Shown here: positions 11,921 through 20,324 of the stretch, piece after piece
Layout of the letters: the number at the start of each line of letters is the position of its first letter
Numbering within the stretch: the first letter of the stretch is position 1
Source: a virus
Reading direction: 5' to 3' (one strand)
DNA: 27,717 nucleotides
Virus record (IMG/VR): IMGVR_UViG_3300032287_000350
Location: 1 to 27,717 of that record
Position numbers and translations under genes: made by a program
Notes under the pieces: generated by a model
The model's database searches: none
What the model was told of the DNA's origin: nothing
The model's input: the letters and a program-made list of their open reading frames with translations, nothing else

Positions 11921-12354
11921 TGAACATAAACGAAATAAAACCAAATCCTAACAATCCAAGAAAGATTGATGCAGATGATTTTGCAAAGTTGGTTAAATCT
12001 ATAAAGGATGACCCAAAGCTATTAGAAGCAAAGCCGTTAATTATAGATGAAAACAATGTAATATTAGGAGGTAATCAGAGGTATCGTGCTTGTTTAGAAT
12101 TAGGCATCCAAGATGTTCCTGTGATTAAAATGGCTAACTTAACAGATCAAGAGAAAAAGAAATTACTCGTAATTGATAACACTCACTATGGAATGTGGGA
12201 TATGGATATGTTAGCAAATGATGATTGGCAATTAGAAGATTTAAGTGATTGGGGTGTTAATGTTGACTTCTTAGTACCAACCAATGATGAACCAAAAGCA
12301 ATAGACAATACTAAAAAAGGAAAGGTTTGCCCTAATTGTGGCTTATCTTTGTAA
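11920..12354 (+). CDS. ParB/Srx-fold protein with C-terminal zinc knuckle
   Basis: 144 residues. The N-terminal ~90 match the ParB/sulfiredoxin domain: IKPNPNNPRKI, then KSIKDDP, PLIIDENNVILGGNQRYRAC (39-58), LGIQDVPVI. In this fold the GGNQRYRA loop is the nucleotide-binding site, and phage relatives can be nucleases or nucleotide hydrolases, or can be fused to DNA methylases. Here no methylase domain follows; the protein ends with an acidic linker and KVCPNCGLSL, half of a zinc ribbon. Placement right before the terminase suggests a role in DNA processing or packaging, by position only. Confidence 0.8.
   Translation: MNINEIKPNPNNPRKIDADDFAKLVKSIKDDPKLLEAKPLIIDENNVILGGNQRYRACLELGIQDVPVIKMANLTDQEKKKLLVIDNTHYGMWDMDMLANDDWQLEDLSDWGVNVDFLVPTNDEPKAIDNTKKGKVCPNCGLSL
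12344..12351 (+). promoter_or_regulatory. Possible -7 box (TATCTTTG) before the terminase genes
   Basis: TATCTTTG matches TAnnTTTG and ends 26 nt before the TerS start at 12378. It overlaps the end of the ParB-like gene, and no TTG lies at a suitable distance, so it may be chance. Confidence 0.3.
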
Positions 12355-12377
12355 AATATAGAAGAAATTAAGAGAAT

Positions 12378-12725
12378 ATGGCAAATGAGCATAATTTAAT
12401 ACCAGCACAAAAAGGAGAGGTGAGAAACCCAAAAGGCAGAGGGAAAGGTGTGCAAAATAGTAAAACTCGTTTACTTAGATTACTTGAATTAGTACAAAAG
12501 AAACGCAACCCAATTACAGGAGAAGAAGAAGATTTTACTGTGCTTGAATTGATGGATATGCAAATGATATCAAAGGCATTAAGAGGAGATCAAAGAGCCT
12601 ATGAGGCAGTAGTCGATAGATTAGAAGGTAAGCCTAAACAAACAACCGACATCACCGCCGACATTAAGGGGAATGTGCAAATCACAATAGAACCAGATGC
12701 AGATTGTCAACCAATTAAAGATTAA
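12378..12725 (+). CDS. terS: Terminase small subunit
   Basis: 115 residues. The N-terminal GEVRNPKGRGKG (14-25) is the K-G-x-x-x-N-P-x-G-R-x-K-G motif of DUF5681-type small terminases. A helical centre follows (TRLLRLLELVQKKRNP), then VLELMDMQMISKALRGDQRA and KPKQTTDITADIKGNVQITI, the usual ending of such proteins. TerS recognises the packaging site and stimulates the large subunit. It overlaps the large-subunit gene by 29 bases in another frame, the classical arrangement. Confidence 0.85.
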   Translation: MANEHNLIPAQKGEVRNPKGRGKGVQNSKTRLLRLLELVQKKRNPITGEEEDFTVLELMDMQMISKALRGDQRAYEAVVDRLEGKPKQTTDITADIKGNVQITIEPDADCQPIKD

Positions 12726-13863
12726 GGCTACTCCTGTCTTTTATGCCAATAAAAAGGCATACGAGGAAGGTTATCCGATAATATGCAATGAAGGTGGGTC
12801 AAGGTCAAGTAAAAGCTATTCGGTTGTTCAGTTATTAATCCACATTGCGTTAACCAAGCCTAATACAAGAATTTCGTGCGTTTCTCATTCCCTACCACAT
12901 ATTAAGCGTGGAGTTTATAGGGATTTTAAAAACATACTTGAACAATGGAATATCTGGGATGAAAAGGATTTTAGGTACACGGATTTCATTTATACGTTTA
13001 AGAACGGCTCTTACATTGAGTTGTTCGGCTTAGAAGACCCAGATAAAGCAAAAGGACCAGCAAGGGATATACTATTTGTAAACGAGGCAAACCTAATTAG
13101 CAAGGCATTGTTTGACCAGCTTTTAATTCGTACAACTGGACAATCATTCTTAGACTGGAATCCAGCTGACTTTATTTCTTGGGTATATGAGGTAGCCGAT
13201 AACCCAAAGAACAAACGCATACATTCTACCTACCTAAATAACATAAGTAACTTAAGCGAAAGCCAAATAAGAAACATTGAGCAGTACAAAGATTTGCCAG
13301 ATGACTTTATGTGGAAGGTTTATGGATTAGGGGAACGAGGCTCTGCAAAAGAAATTATATACACTCAATGGAAGCAATATGATGAAGCACCTGATGGTGA
13401 TGTGTTTTATGGATTGGACTTTGGTTACGTTCACCCAGCAGCACTTATAAAGGTTACGCACTATGAAGGACAAAACTACTTTGAGGAAATAGTTTATCAA
13501 AGCGGACTTACTCTTAGTGATCTATCAAGATTGATTAAAGAGAAGCTACCAGAGAGAGCAACAATCTATGCGGATGCAGCAGAGCCAAAGTCAATTGAGG
13601 AACTTTATCGACAAGGGTTTAACATTAAACCAGCACAAAAGGATGTATGGGCTGGGATAGTAAAGATGAAATCTTACCCAATAAACTTGCACTACAATAG
13701 CAAAAACCTAAGAAGGGAGTTTATGTCTTACAAATGGAAAAAGGATAAAAACGATAACGTAATAGAAGAACCTGTAAAGGCAAATGATGACTTGATGGAT
13801 GCGTGTCGATATGCCGTGTTTACACATTTAACCAAGCCTAAATTTGAGGTGTCGGTATTTTAG
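12697..13863 (+). CDS. terL: Terminase large subunit (PBSX-like packaging ATPase/nuclease)
   Basis: 388 residues. ATPase: Walker A GGSRSSKS (33-40) and Walker B ILFVNEA (125-131), with Glu130 catalytic, followed by the coupling-type FLDWNPAD (151-158). RNase H-fold nuclease: GLDFGY (Asp241), YADAAEPKS (Asp293) and DDLMDACRYAVF (Asp368), three acidic metal ligands. Order and length fit the PBSX/Terminase_3 group, which mostly packages by headful from circular or concatemeric DNA. That agrees with a contig that closes into a circle. The start inside terS is supported by the KATPVFYANKKAYEEG opening. Confidence 0.93.
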   Translation: MQIVNQLKIKATPVFYANKKAYEEGYPIICNEGGSRSSKSYSVVQLLIHIALTKPNTRISCVSHSLPHIKRGVYRDFKNILEQWNIWDEKDFRYTDFIYTFKNGSYIELFGLEDPDKAKGPARDILFVNEANLISKALFDQLLIRTTGQSFLDWNPADFISWVYEVADNPKNKRIHSTYLNNISNLSESQIRNIEQYKDLPDDFMWKVYGLGERGSAKEIIYTQWKQYDEAPDGDVFYGLDFGYVHPAALIKVTHYEGQNYFEEIVYQSGLTLSDLSRLIKEKLPERATIYADAAEPKSIEELYRQGFNIKPAQKDVWAGIVKMKSYPINLHYNSKNLRREFMSYKWKKDKNDNVIEEPVKANDDLMDACRYAVFTHLTKPKFEVSVF

Positions 13864-13874
13864 GATAAATTGTC

Positions 13875-13882
13875 TAACTTTG
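13875..13882 (+). promoter_or_regulatory. -7 promoter box (TAACTTTG) before the portal gene
   Basis: TAACTTTG matches TAnnTTTG and ends 16 nt before the portal ATG in a 35-nt gap. A TTTG at 13843-13846 is 28 bp upstream, longer than ideal. The same TAACTTTG octamer recurs at 16555. Confidence 0.5.
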
Positions 13883-13898
13883 TTAAAATTCATATATA

Positions 13899-15278
13899 AT
13901 GGGATTACTTGACTTTTTTAGTAAAAGACAAAAACTATCAACAGTTTTACCACAAATACCTTTTAACGGACAAGTTGCGATACAACAAGGGATAATAACT
14001 TGGCAAGGTGGCGATAACATTAGTTTTGTTCGTGATGGATATTCTGCAAATGACATAGTTTATTCTATCGTTAAATTAATTACGGATAAAGCAAAACTTG
14101 CTCCATTCCACGTTTACAAAGTAGTTGATGAAACATCAGCAAAGAAATACAAGGCTTTAATGAGCCAACCAGATAAGATTGAGAACTGGAAGGAAATGCA
14201 AAAGCTACATAAGAAAGCATTTGTATTATACACAGGAGATGCAAGATTAAACGAGTTATTAAAATATCCAAACGAGGAAGATACTTTTGGTGATTTCGTA
14301 GAGGCTTGGTGTTCGTTTAAGTTAATTACAGGTAACTCTTTTGTTTACGCAAAGATGATTGAAGGCGGTAACAACGATGGCAAACCTTATGAGTTGTACG
14401 TGCTTCCTTCTCAATATATGTACGTATTAGCGAACATTCAAAACTTTCCTCCAACTATTAGCGGTTACCAATTAAATTATGGTCCACTTTGGAACTTTAC
14501 TAAACAAGAAATATTACAAGATAAATACTTTAATCCACAATGGAATACTACTGGGAATCAACTATATGGTCAATCACCATTGATGGCTGCTGCGAGAAAC
14601 TTGACTCGTTCGAACGAAGCGAAGACAGCAGCAGTTGCTTCCTTCCAGAATGGTGGTCCAGCTGGAGTTCTTTTTATGAATGATGAACGCTTTGACCCTA
14701 TTAGTGGAACACAACAAGCACAAGCACTTAAAAGAGCAGTAAGCGAGAAAAGTGGCTCTGCTAACTTTAATTCAATTGCGGTTAGTGGCTACAAAGTAGA
14801 CTGGAAACAAATAGGATTGAGTCCTGTTGAATTAGATATTATCGAGAGTGAGAAGTGGGATATGAAAGCACTTTGTAATATTTATGGAGTGCCTTCTCAA
14901 TTATTAAATGATGCTGATAACAAGACTTACAACAATCAAAGAGAAGGAGAGAAAGCATTAACAGTTCGTTGTGCTATTCCTTTGTTAGTTGGTATTAGAG
15001 ATAACTTAAATAGAAAATTACATTCTGATTGGGGTTATAGAAATACAGATATATATGTTGACTTTGACCCATCTATTTACGGAGAGTTAGAAGCAAACAA
15101 AGCGGAGCAAGTTGAATGGTTAGATAAGGCTTGGTGGATTGCACCTAAGCAAAAGATGGATATTATGGGATTAGAGATTCCACCTTACATAGATCAAACT
15201 GAAATGGAAAAATTATACATCCCTTCAAGTTTGCAAAGTCCAGATGAGTTTCAACCATTAAATATACCAAATGAATAA
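13899..15278 (+). CDS. Portal protein (HK97 family)
   Basis: 459 residues. The start MGLLDFFSKRQKL is typical of HK97-type portals. Core motifs include NDIVYSIVKLITDKAKLAPF (near 50-70), EDTFGDFVEAWCSFKLITGN with SFVYAKMI, and GQSPLMAAARNLTRSNEAKT with an AGVLF stretch after it. KWDMKALCNIYGVPSQLLND (about 322-341) is the conserved wing/clip region. Twelve copies form the ring at the capsid vertex through which DNA is pumped by TerL. It has its own promoter box and overlaps the next gene by eight bases. Confidence 0.92.
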   Translation: MGLLDFFSKRQKLSTVLPQIPFNGQVAIQQGIITWQGGDNISFVRDGYSANDIVYSIVKLITDKAKLAPFHVYKVVDETSAKKYKALMSQPDKIENWKEMQKLHKKAFVLYTGDARLNELLKYPNEEDTFGDFVEAWCSFKLITGNSFVYAKMIEGGNNDGKPYELYVLPSQYMYVLANIQNFPPTISGYQLNYGPLWNFTKQEILQDKYFNPQWNTTGNQLYGQSPLMAAARNLTRSNEAKTAAVASFQNGGPAGVLFMNDERFDPISGTQQAQALKRAVSEKSGSANFNSIAVSGYKVDWKQIGLSPVELDIIESEKWDMKALCNIYGVPSQLLNDADNKTYNNQREGEKALTVRCAIPLLVGIRDNLNRKLHSDWGYRNTDIYVDFDPSIYGELEANKAEQVEWLDKAWWIAPKQKMDIMGLEIPPYIDQTEMEKLYIPSSLQSPDEFQPLNIPNE

Positions 15279-15663
15279 CGTACAAAAGTTCGTAGAGTTA
15301 GCTAATCAGTTAATAAGCGAAATCAAGAAAACAACAGGCATCAATCGTAGTGGTATTACTCAAGCTGCTTCATTGATAAGTCAAGGAAAAGTAATTAGTT
15401 CAAGAAGTTGGAATCCACCATCTGCAAGTGAGGAGAATGCATACATTGAAGAAAATGGTATGGCTGCTTATGGCAAGTGGTTTTTAGCTATTGATGCTAA
15501 TGCTGATATGGAAACTAAAGAACATTGGCACTACATTTATACAAGTGATTTTGTAAACGTTGATAGAGCTGGTCTTATTGCGATTAGACAAAGATCAGGT
15601 CAACAAGGTCAAACAGATGTATTTAATGCAGCTGGAAAGTTACTTGAAAAATTAGATGCATAA
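15271..15663 (+). CDS. Conserved-looking head-region protein of unknown function (130 aa)
   Basis: 130 residues between portal and MuF genes, overlapping the first by eight bases and the second by one (TAATG). A helical N-terminus (KFVELANQLISEIKK) leads to SRSWNPPSASEENAYIEENG, WFLAIDANADMETKEHWHYI and VDRAGLIAIRQRSGQQ. The acidic, aromatic centre and the DVFNAAGKLLEKLDA ending look well ordered. I recall similar proteins in the same slot of Bacteroidota HK97-type phages, but no function. A minor head or portal-associated role is inferred from position. Confidence 0.65.
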   Translation: MNNVQKFVELANQLISEIKKTTGINRSGITQAASLISQGKVISSRSWNPPSASEENAYIEENGMAAYGKWFLAIDANADMETKEHWHYIYTSDFVNVDRAGLIAIRQRSGQQGQTDVFNAAGKLLEKLDA

Positions 15664-16544
15664 TGATTTGGCAAGATTATAGGAAACTATACTTAAACGC
15701 AATAAAAACCTACTCACCAAAGTTCAAGAAAGAACTACAAAGGCAAGTGGATACTTATTGCGATACTCAAGATTTAAACGCTATTAGCGACAAGAAGATA
15801 AAAAAGACCATCCAAAACGTTCATATTGCAATGGGCGTTAAGATGGCACAAATTACCGAGAAAAACGTTTCTAAATCAGTAAAAGGTTATTTCGGACCAG
15901 AGGAGTTTAAGAGTAAGCAAACTGATTTGTTTACTTATGTGATGTTGACATATTTAGAATTAAAAGGATTAGATAATATTGCAGCAGAGATAACTCAAAC
16001 AACTAAAAACCAAATTCAACAATACTTAATGAAGTCAGTTGAGGAAGGTTTAACTATGCAAGAAACAATAAAGCTATTGAGAACGGCTGGTATAACGGAT
16101 TACAGAGCGGAGATGATAGCGAGAACGGAAACAGGAAGAGCAGCGAACATAGGCTCAATGGTAGGTACGGCTGCAACAGGTCTTGTTACTATGAAGGAGT
16201 GGATAGCTGCAAAAGATAACCGAACAAGGAGAGTTCCAAGAGATCAGTTTGACCATTATCATATGGACGGAATAAAAGTAGCTTACGATGAAAAATTTAA
16301 TGTTAAAACTAAGAACGGAGGTTTTGAGCAAATGTTACATCCTTGCGACCCAAGTGGAAGTGCTGGCGATGTTATCAACTGCCGTTGTACGTTAGGTTAT
16401 GAAGCGGTGAGAGGCACAGATGGAAAGCCAAAAAGGTTGCAAGATAACCCACCAATGGGCGATATGGGGTTAGTTTGGAATCTGATAAATAATGTGGCTT
16501 TAATGCAAATTTCTAACTTAATAAGAGATTTGTTAGCAGATTAA
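15663..16544 (+). CDS. MuF-like minor head / head morphogenesis protein
   Basis: 293 residues. The N-terminal two thirds are helical. The C-terminal MuF core is clear: TDYRAEMIARTETGRAANIG (about 155-174), then KEWIAAKDNRTRRVPRDQF and DHYHMDGIKV, ending with HPCDPSGSAGDVINCRC, which carries the conserved C-x-C pair. MuF/SPP1 gp7 proteins are packaged in small numbers beside the portal and help DNA exit or head assembly. Usual gene order (portal, MuF, protease, capsid) is kept. Confidence 0.88.
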   Translation: MIWQDYRKLYLNAIKTYSPKFKKELQRQVDTYCDTQDLNAISDKKIKKTIQNVHIAMGVKMAQITEKNVSKSVKGYFGPEEFKSKQTDLFTYVMLTYLELKGLDNIAAEITQTTKNQIQQYLMKSVEEGLTMQETIKLLRTAGITDYRAEMIARTETGRAANIGSMVGTAATGLVTMKEWIAAKDNRTRRVPRDQFDHYHMDGIKVAYDEKFNVKTKNGGFEQMLHPCDPSGSAGDVINCRCTLGYEAVRGTDGKPKRLQDNPPMGDMGLVWNLINNVALMQISNLIRDLLAD

Positions 16545-16562
16545 AAAAAATTAATAACTTTG
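16529..16562 (+). promoter_or_regulatory. Promoter (TTTG / TAACTTTG) four bases before the prohead protease
   Basis: TTTG at 16529-16532, 22-bp spacer, TAACTTTG at 16555-16562; the protease ATG is at 16567. Spacer length is identical to the early promoter at 6167-6200. A transcript would be leaderless or nearly so. Confidence 0.6.
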
Positions 16563-16566
16563 TTAT

Positions 16567-17322
16567 ATGAAAACATACGCATCAAAAGACATCATTGTTG
16601 AAAAACAAGATATTGGTTATGAAGTAATGGATGTAGATACCGAGCAACGCAGAGTAAAAGCGGTGTGGGCAAGGACTGGTAATATTGACTTAGATAACGA
16701 TATTATCGTTCCAGAAGCATTTACTAAAACATTAAAAGAAAGAGGACCAGCTGGTAAAAACTTAGTTTGGTCATTAGTAGATCATTGTGCTGAAATGGAA
16801 GCCGTAATCGGTAAACCAGAGCAATTATATGTTGAAGGCGATATGTTAATAGCTATCACTCCAATCGTAATGACTGAAACAGGCGAAGATGTGCTTAAAA
16901 TGTACGAAGCTGGGTTAATCAATCAACACTCTATTGGTTTTAGTACAATAAATTCAAGTGTAGGTAAAGATGGAGTAAGAACAATAACTGAACTTAAACT
17001 TTATGAAGGTAGTGCGGTATTATGGGCAGCAAACCCAGAAACACCAACTATTTCAGTTAAAAGTGAAGTAAAGAAAGAACAATTAGCAAACAGGCTTGAA
17101 AAACTCTTGAAAGCGTTTAAAGGTGGTCGTTTCACAGACGAAACCTTTGCGTTGATGGAGATTGAAATAAAAAGGATTCAATCTGATTTATTAGAAATTG
17201 AAATCGTTGAAGAAATCACTACGACCGCAGAAGCATCGCAGCCGATTAATGATGAAGTTTCAAAGAATGATGAGAAAGTTCTAAAGGCAATTAAAGAATT
17301 TAATAATCTATTTAAAAAGTAA
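16567..17322 (+). CDS. HK97-type prohead protease (S78)
   Basis: 251 residues. The protease domain covers about 10-165: RRVKAVWARTGNIDLDNDII (28-47), LVDHCAEMEAVIGK with catalytic His73, and INQHSIGF with catalytic Ser122. This His/Ser arrangement is that of herpesvirus/HK97-fold maturation proteases. The C-terminal ~85 residues are charged helix, likely scaffold. It should cleave the N-terminal arm from the capsid protein encoded next and then itself inside the prohead. Two bases separate it from the capsid gene. Confidence 0.92.
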   Translation: MKTYASKDIIVEKQDIGYEVMDVDTEQRRVKAVWARTGNIDLDNDIIVPEAFTKTLKERGPAGKNLVWSLVDHCAEMEAVIGKPEQLYVEGDMLIAITPIVMTETGEDVLKMYEAGLINQHSIGFSTINSSVGKDGVRTITELKLYEGSAVLWAANPETPTISVKSEVKKEQLANRLEKLLKAFKGGRFTDETFALMEIEIKRIQSDLLEIEIVEEITTTAEASQPINDEVSKNDEKVLKAIKEFNNLFKK

Positions 17323-17324
17323 AA

Positions 17325-18416
17325 ATGGAAAACGTAATTAACGAAATGGCTGAGAACCTTAAAGGTTTTCAAGCTAACGCAGAAGCACAAATTAAAGAAG
17401 TGTCTGCACAAATAACTGTTGTAAAAGACGAGTTACAAAAACAAATCGATGGTCAATTAGCTGCACAAAAGAAAGCTGCTAAGAAAGAAGTAAAGTTTAT
17501 GGATGAGGTTATCCTTGAGAAATTAGATGGTCAATTTGATGCAATGGAGAAATCTTTAAAGAACAATGGTAAGTTCCGTTTGGATTTATCTGACGTTAAA
17601 ACTATGACTTTATCTGGTAACTTAACTGGTGATGCTCAAGCATCTTATGCTCCAAATCCAGCTATCCAACCTTCTCAAAGCATTAATTTTAGAGATTTAA
17701 TCCCAACAGTAAGAAGCGAAAGCGGTCTTTATGTTTACTATCGTGAGAATAGCGGTTTGACTAACAACATCGCTGCTCAAACTGAAGGTTCTAACAAAGG
17801 TGAGAACAACTACTCTTTGACTGAAGTTAAAGTTGTAAACGACTACTTAGCTGGTTTCTCAACTTTCTCTAAGCAAATGTTGAAGTCATTACCTTTTATG
17901 ACTCAAACTTTACCAAGAATGTTACAAAGAGATTTCTTCAAAGCTGAGAACTCTGCGTTTTTCTCTACTGTATCTGCTGCTGCAACTGGTTCAACTACAA
18001 CTGCTGAAACTAACGATTTGTTACAATTAGTAGATTATATCGCTAATCAAAAAACTGCAAACTTTGTTCCTTCTTATGCTTTAGTATCTGAAACACAAAT
18101 GGGTCGTTTATTGAAAGCAACTATTGCTGCTGGTTACTATGCTGGTGCTGGTAGTGTTACAGTTTCTCCTAATGGCGGAATCACAATTTGGGGAGTTCCT
18201 GTAATTTCTGCATCTTGGGTAACTGATGACAAAGTATTAATCTTTGACAATAGCTACTTAGAGAGAGTTGAAGTTGAAGGATTAGCTATCGAGTTCTCTT
18301 ATGAGAATGGCGAAAACTTCCAAAAGAACTTGGTAACTGCTCGTATTGAGTGTTACGAAGACATCAACTTAATGTTAACAACATCTGCTATCTATGCAGA
18401 TATGGGTAACGTATAG
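17325..18416 (+). CDS. Major capsid protein (HK97 fold) with N-terminal delta/scaffold arm
   Basis: 363 residues. Residues 1-80 are a helical, coiled-coil arm rich in Lys/Glu/Gln/Ala (FQANAEAQIKEVSAQITVVK), the built-in scaffold expected to be removed by the upstream protease. From about 97 the HK97 fold follows: SINFRDLIPTVRSESGLYVY (120-139), AQTEGSNKGENNYSLTEVKV, AGFSTFSKQML, then GGITIWGVPVISASWV (A-domain) and NLVTARIECYEDINLML at the end. Codon use differs from neighbours: Ser is mostly TCT, Ala mostly GCT, Asn and Tyr favour AAC and TAC, consistent with very high expression. A strong terminator follows. Confidence 0.93.
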   Translation: MENVINEMAENLKGFQANAEAQIKEVSAQITVVKDELQKQIDGQLAAQKKAAKKEVKFMDEVILEKLDGQFDAMEKSLKNNGKFRLDLSDVKTMTLSGNLTGDAQASYAPNPAIQPSQSINFRDLIPTVRSESGLYVYYRENSGLTNNIAAQTEGSNKGENNYSLTEVKVVNDYLAGFSTFSKQMLKSLPFMTQTLPRMLQRDFFKAENSAFFSTVSAAATGSTTTAETNDLLQLVDYIANQKTANFVPSYALVSETQMGRLLKATIAAGYYAGAGSVTVSPNGGITIWGVPVISASWVTDDKVLIFDNSYLERVEVEGLAIEFSYENGENFQKNLVTARIECYEDINLMLTTSAIYADMGNV

Positions 18417-18440
18417 TTCTAAAGGATTAGTAAATAATGA

Positions 18441-18467
18441 CCCCTACCAATTTGGTGGGGGTTTTTT
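18441..18467 (+). terminator. Strong intrinsic terminator after the capsid gene
   Basis: A nine-pair stem, CCCCTACCA (18441-18449) with TGGTGGGGG (18453-18461) including one T-G pair, a 3-nt loop, then six T (18462-18467). It closes the head transcript 24 nt after the capsid stop. Confidence 0.9.
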
Positions 18468-18483
18468 ATTGGAATAAATTAAG

Positions 18484-18491
18484 TAATTTTG
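18484..18491 (+). promoter_or_regulatory. -7 promoter box (TAATTTTG) starting the tail transcript
   Basis: TAATTTTG lies right behind the capsid terminator and 12 nt before the connector ATG. A TTG at 18469-18471 is too close (12 bp) to be a standard -33. Location after a terminator makes promoter function likely. Confidence 0.5.
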
Positions 18492-18503
18492 TAAAAAAAG
18501 GGT

Positions 18504-19046
18504 ATGTCTTATTCTAATTATATTAATGATTTTAGTGCTGTTCCTATCGCACCAATAACAGAGCCAGTTACTTTAGCAGAAGCAAAATTGTATTGCCGTG
18601 TTACAACAAGTGCTGAAGATACTTTAATCACTTTGATGATTACACAAGCAAGAGAAGCTATCGAAGTTGCAACAGGATTGAGTTTGATACCAAAAGACAT
18701 AACTACATATTTCTATAATATTAGTGGCAATTTTGATATTCCATTCGGACCAGTTGATATTGATACTTTTGAGTTATTTGATATGGAGCAAGACGAATTA
18801 GAGATTACAGGAACAAACCTACAATTAATAGGTAATGAGTTCCCTAAGTTAGTATTTCCAAGATATGCCAATTTAAAGGCTACTTATGAAGCTGGTTACA
18901 CAACTATCCCTAAAGACCTTAAATTAGCTATATTAGATCAAATCTCTTATGACTACGAGAATAGAGGATTAGATGGCGATTCTGGTATTTGTGAGAAGTC
19001 TTGGAAAGCGTGTCAAAGATGGACAAGATTATCCCCAATTTTATAA
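18504..19046 (+). CDS. Head-tail connector (gp6-like / phiE125 gp8 family)
   Basis: 180 residues. EPVTLAEAKLYCRVTTSAED (20-39) followed by LITLMITQAREAIEVATGLS is the diagnostic start of gp6-like connectors. The centre is beta (FDIPFGPVDI, then FELFDMEQDE) and the C-terminus carries AGYTTIPKDLKLAILDQIS, the conserved helix. It forms the ring below the portal that receives the tail. It ends one base before the next gene. Confidence 0.85.
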   Translation: MSYSNYINDFSAVPIAPITEPVTLAEAKLYCRVTTSAEDTLITLMITQAREAIEVATGLSLIPKDITTYFYNISGNFDIPFGPVDIDTFELFDMEQDELEITGTNLQLIGNEFPKLVFPRYANLKATYEAGYTTIPKDLKLAILDQISYDYENRGLDGDSGICEKSWKACQRWTRLSPIL

Positions 19047-19047
19047 T

Positions 19048-19389
19048 ATGAAGTTAGGAAAAGCGAAAGCAAATTACGTTGATGCCAACACAATGACTCG
19101 TCAGGTTGGAATTTATGCCTCTACAAGGGTTAGTGATGGTCAAGGTGGCTACACAACAACATTTGCTCTACAAAGCACAGTTTGGGGCGATTTAAGACCA
19201 GATAATCAAACTCGTGCAATAGATGAGTCGGAATTGCAATTTAACGAAAGGAGTAGGCTTTATATTCGTTTTGATGTTAATATTAACGATTCATATGAGG
19301 TAGATGTTGAAGGAGATAGATACACAATACATTCCATTAAGAACGTAGAGGATCAAAATAGGTTCTTAGAGTTAATAATTTACAGATAA
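19048..19389 (+). CDS. Head-tail joining protein (SPP1 gp16-like stopper)
   Basis: 113 residues from the ATG at 19048, one base after the preceding stop; an earlier in-frame ATG (18973) would lie inside the connector gene and gives an unrelated N-terminus. Beta-rich: TMTRQVGIYASTRVSDGQGG, YTTTFALQSTVWGDLRP, then DSYEVDVEGDRYTIHSIKNV and a final LELIIYR. This is the order of strands in the Phage_H_T_join family, which plugs the connector to hold DNA in. It overlaps the next start by one base (TAATG). Confidence 0.8.
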   Translation: MKLGKAKANYVDANTMTRQVGIYASTRVSDGQGGYTTTFALQSTVWGDLRPDNQTRAIDESELQFNERSRLYIRFDVNINDSYEVDVEGDRYTIHSIKNVEDQNRFLELIIYR

Positions 19390-19919
19390 TGGCATTTACA
19401 GTAAACTTAAATGGACTAAAAGACATTCAAGATGCTTTAAAGAATATTGATGTAAAATTAAAGCAAGATGTAGGCGATGAGATTAACGCTTCGGCTTTAA
19501 AGATATTAACCGATGCCAAAAGACTTGCACCTGTCAATTTCGGTCAACTAAGGAATCAAATAGCTTTAGTACAAGAAAGCCAATTAACATTTGGGGTTGA
19601 ATCAAAGGCATCTTATTCTGCTTATGTAGAATTTGGTACTGGTCCTCAAGTAAGCGTTCCAGCTGACTTTACATCTTATGCAGCACAATTTAAAGGTAAA
19701 AAAGGCGGTAAATTTAAAGACTTTGTTGATGCTTTAACTCTATGGGTAAAGCGTAAAGGCATTGGAGATGGCAAAAATGATAGAGGATTAGCATATGTTA
19801 TTGCAAGGAGTATATTACAAAAAGGTATGCGACCTCAACCTTTTTTAATACCTTCGTATGAATCAGAGAAGCCAAAATTAATACAAAGACTAAAAAAATT
19901 GTTAGATGTTAAATCCTAA
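19389..19919 (+). CDS. Tail completion protein (HK97 gp10-like)
   Basis: 176 residues. Typical features: an N-terminal GLKDIQDALKNIDVKLKQDV helix, AKRLAPVNFGQLRNQIALVQ (60s-70s, the A-P-x-x-x-G-x-L-R motif), SAYVEFGTG, and QPFLIPSYE near the C-terminus. A Lys/Gly-rich insertion (KGKKGGKFKDF) and a GKNDRGLAYVIARSI stretch lie between. The family sits at the head-proximal end of the tail. It overlaps the next gene by 14 bases. Confidence 0.85.
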   Translation: MAFTVNLNGLKDIQDALKNIDVKLKQDVGDEINASALKILTDAKRLAPVNFGQLRNQIALVQESQLTFGVESKASYSAYVEFGTGPQVSVPADFTSYAAQFKGKKGGKFKDFVDALTLWVKRKGIGDGKNDRGLAYVIARSILQKGMRPQPFLIPSYESEKPKLIQRLKKLLDVKS

Positions 19920-20313
19920 TATTGAGATAAAGAAATGGTTTTATACCAACTTGACAAGTGCAACTGGATTGGTTGTTTACGATGGTTTTGCTCCAGAGGG
20001 TGCTGGTGATGAGTATATTGTAATGACAGGTAGAACATCAACACAAGATCAAGGAAAAGCTGGTTATACAAATACTATAAGCATCGATGTTGATATTATT
20101 ACAAAAAATGCTAACTTTGGATATAAACGTGCTGAAACTATAAGCGATTTAGTGTTGGAAGATATAAACTCTGATACCACAATAACCCTATCAAATGGGT
20201 TTGGTGCATCAAGTTTAAGTGTAGAAAGTATAAGGAATTTAGATGGCTTAAACCCTTTGGATAACGTTTTTAGAGTATTGATAACTTATAACATAATAAT
20301 AACACAAATTTAA
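19906..20313 (+). CDS. Tail terminator-like protein (DUF3168 / gp17-like)
   Basis: 135 residues. It opens with a helix (PNIEIKKWFYTNLTSATG), then GDEYIVMTGRTSTQDQGKAG and a strand-rich body (SIDVDIITKNANFGYKRAET), ending in VFRVLITYNIIITQI. Length, fold order and position between gp10-like and tube genes fit the ring protein that caps the finished tail tube. Sequence similarity in this family is weak, so the assignment leans on gene order. Confidence 0.7.
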   Translation: MLNPNIEIKKWFYTNLTSATGLVVYDGFAPEGAGDEYIVMTGRTSTQDQGKAGYTNTISIDVDIITKNANFGYKRAETISDLVLEDINSDTTITLSNGFGASSLSVESIRNLDGLNPLDNVFRVLITYNIIITQI

Positions 20314-20324
20314 AATTAAATAAA

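Noticed and set aside
18973-19047. ATG at 18973 as start of the head-tail joining gene
   Set aside because: It would overlap the connector gene by 74 bases and adds residues unlike the family; ATG 19048 follows the preceding stop directly.
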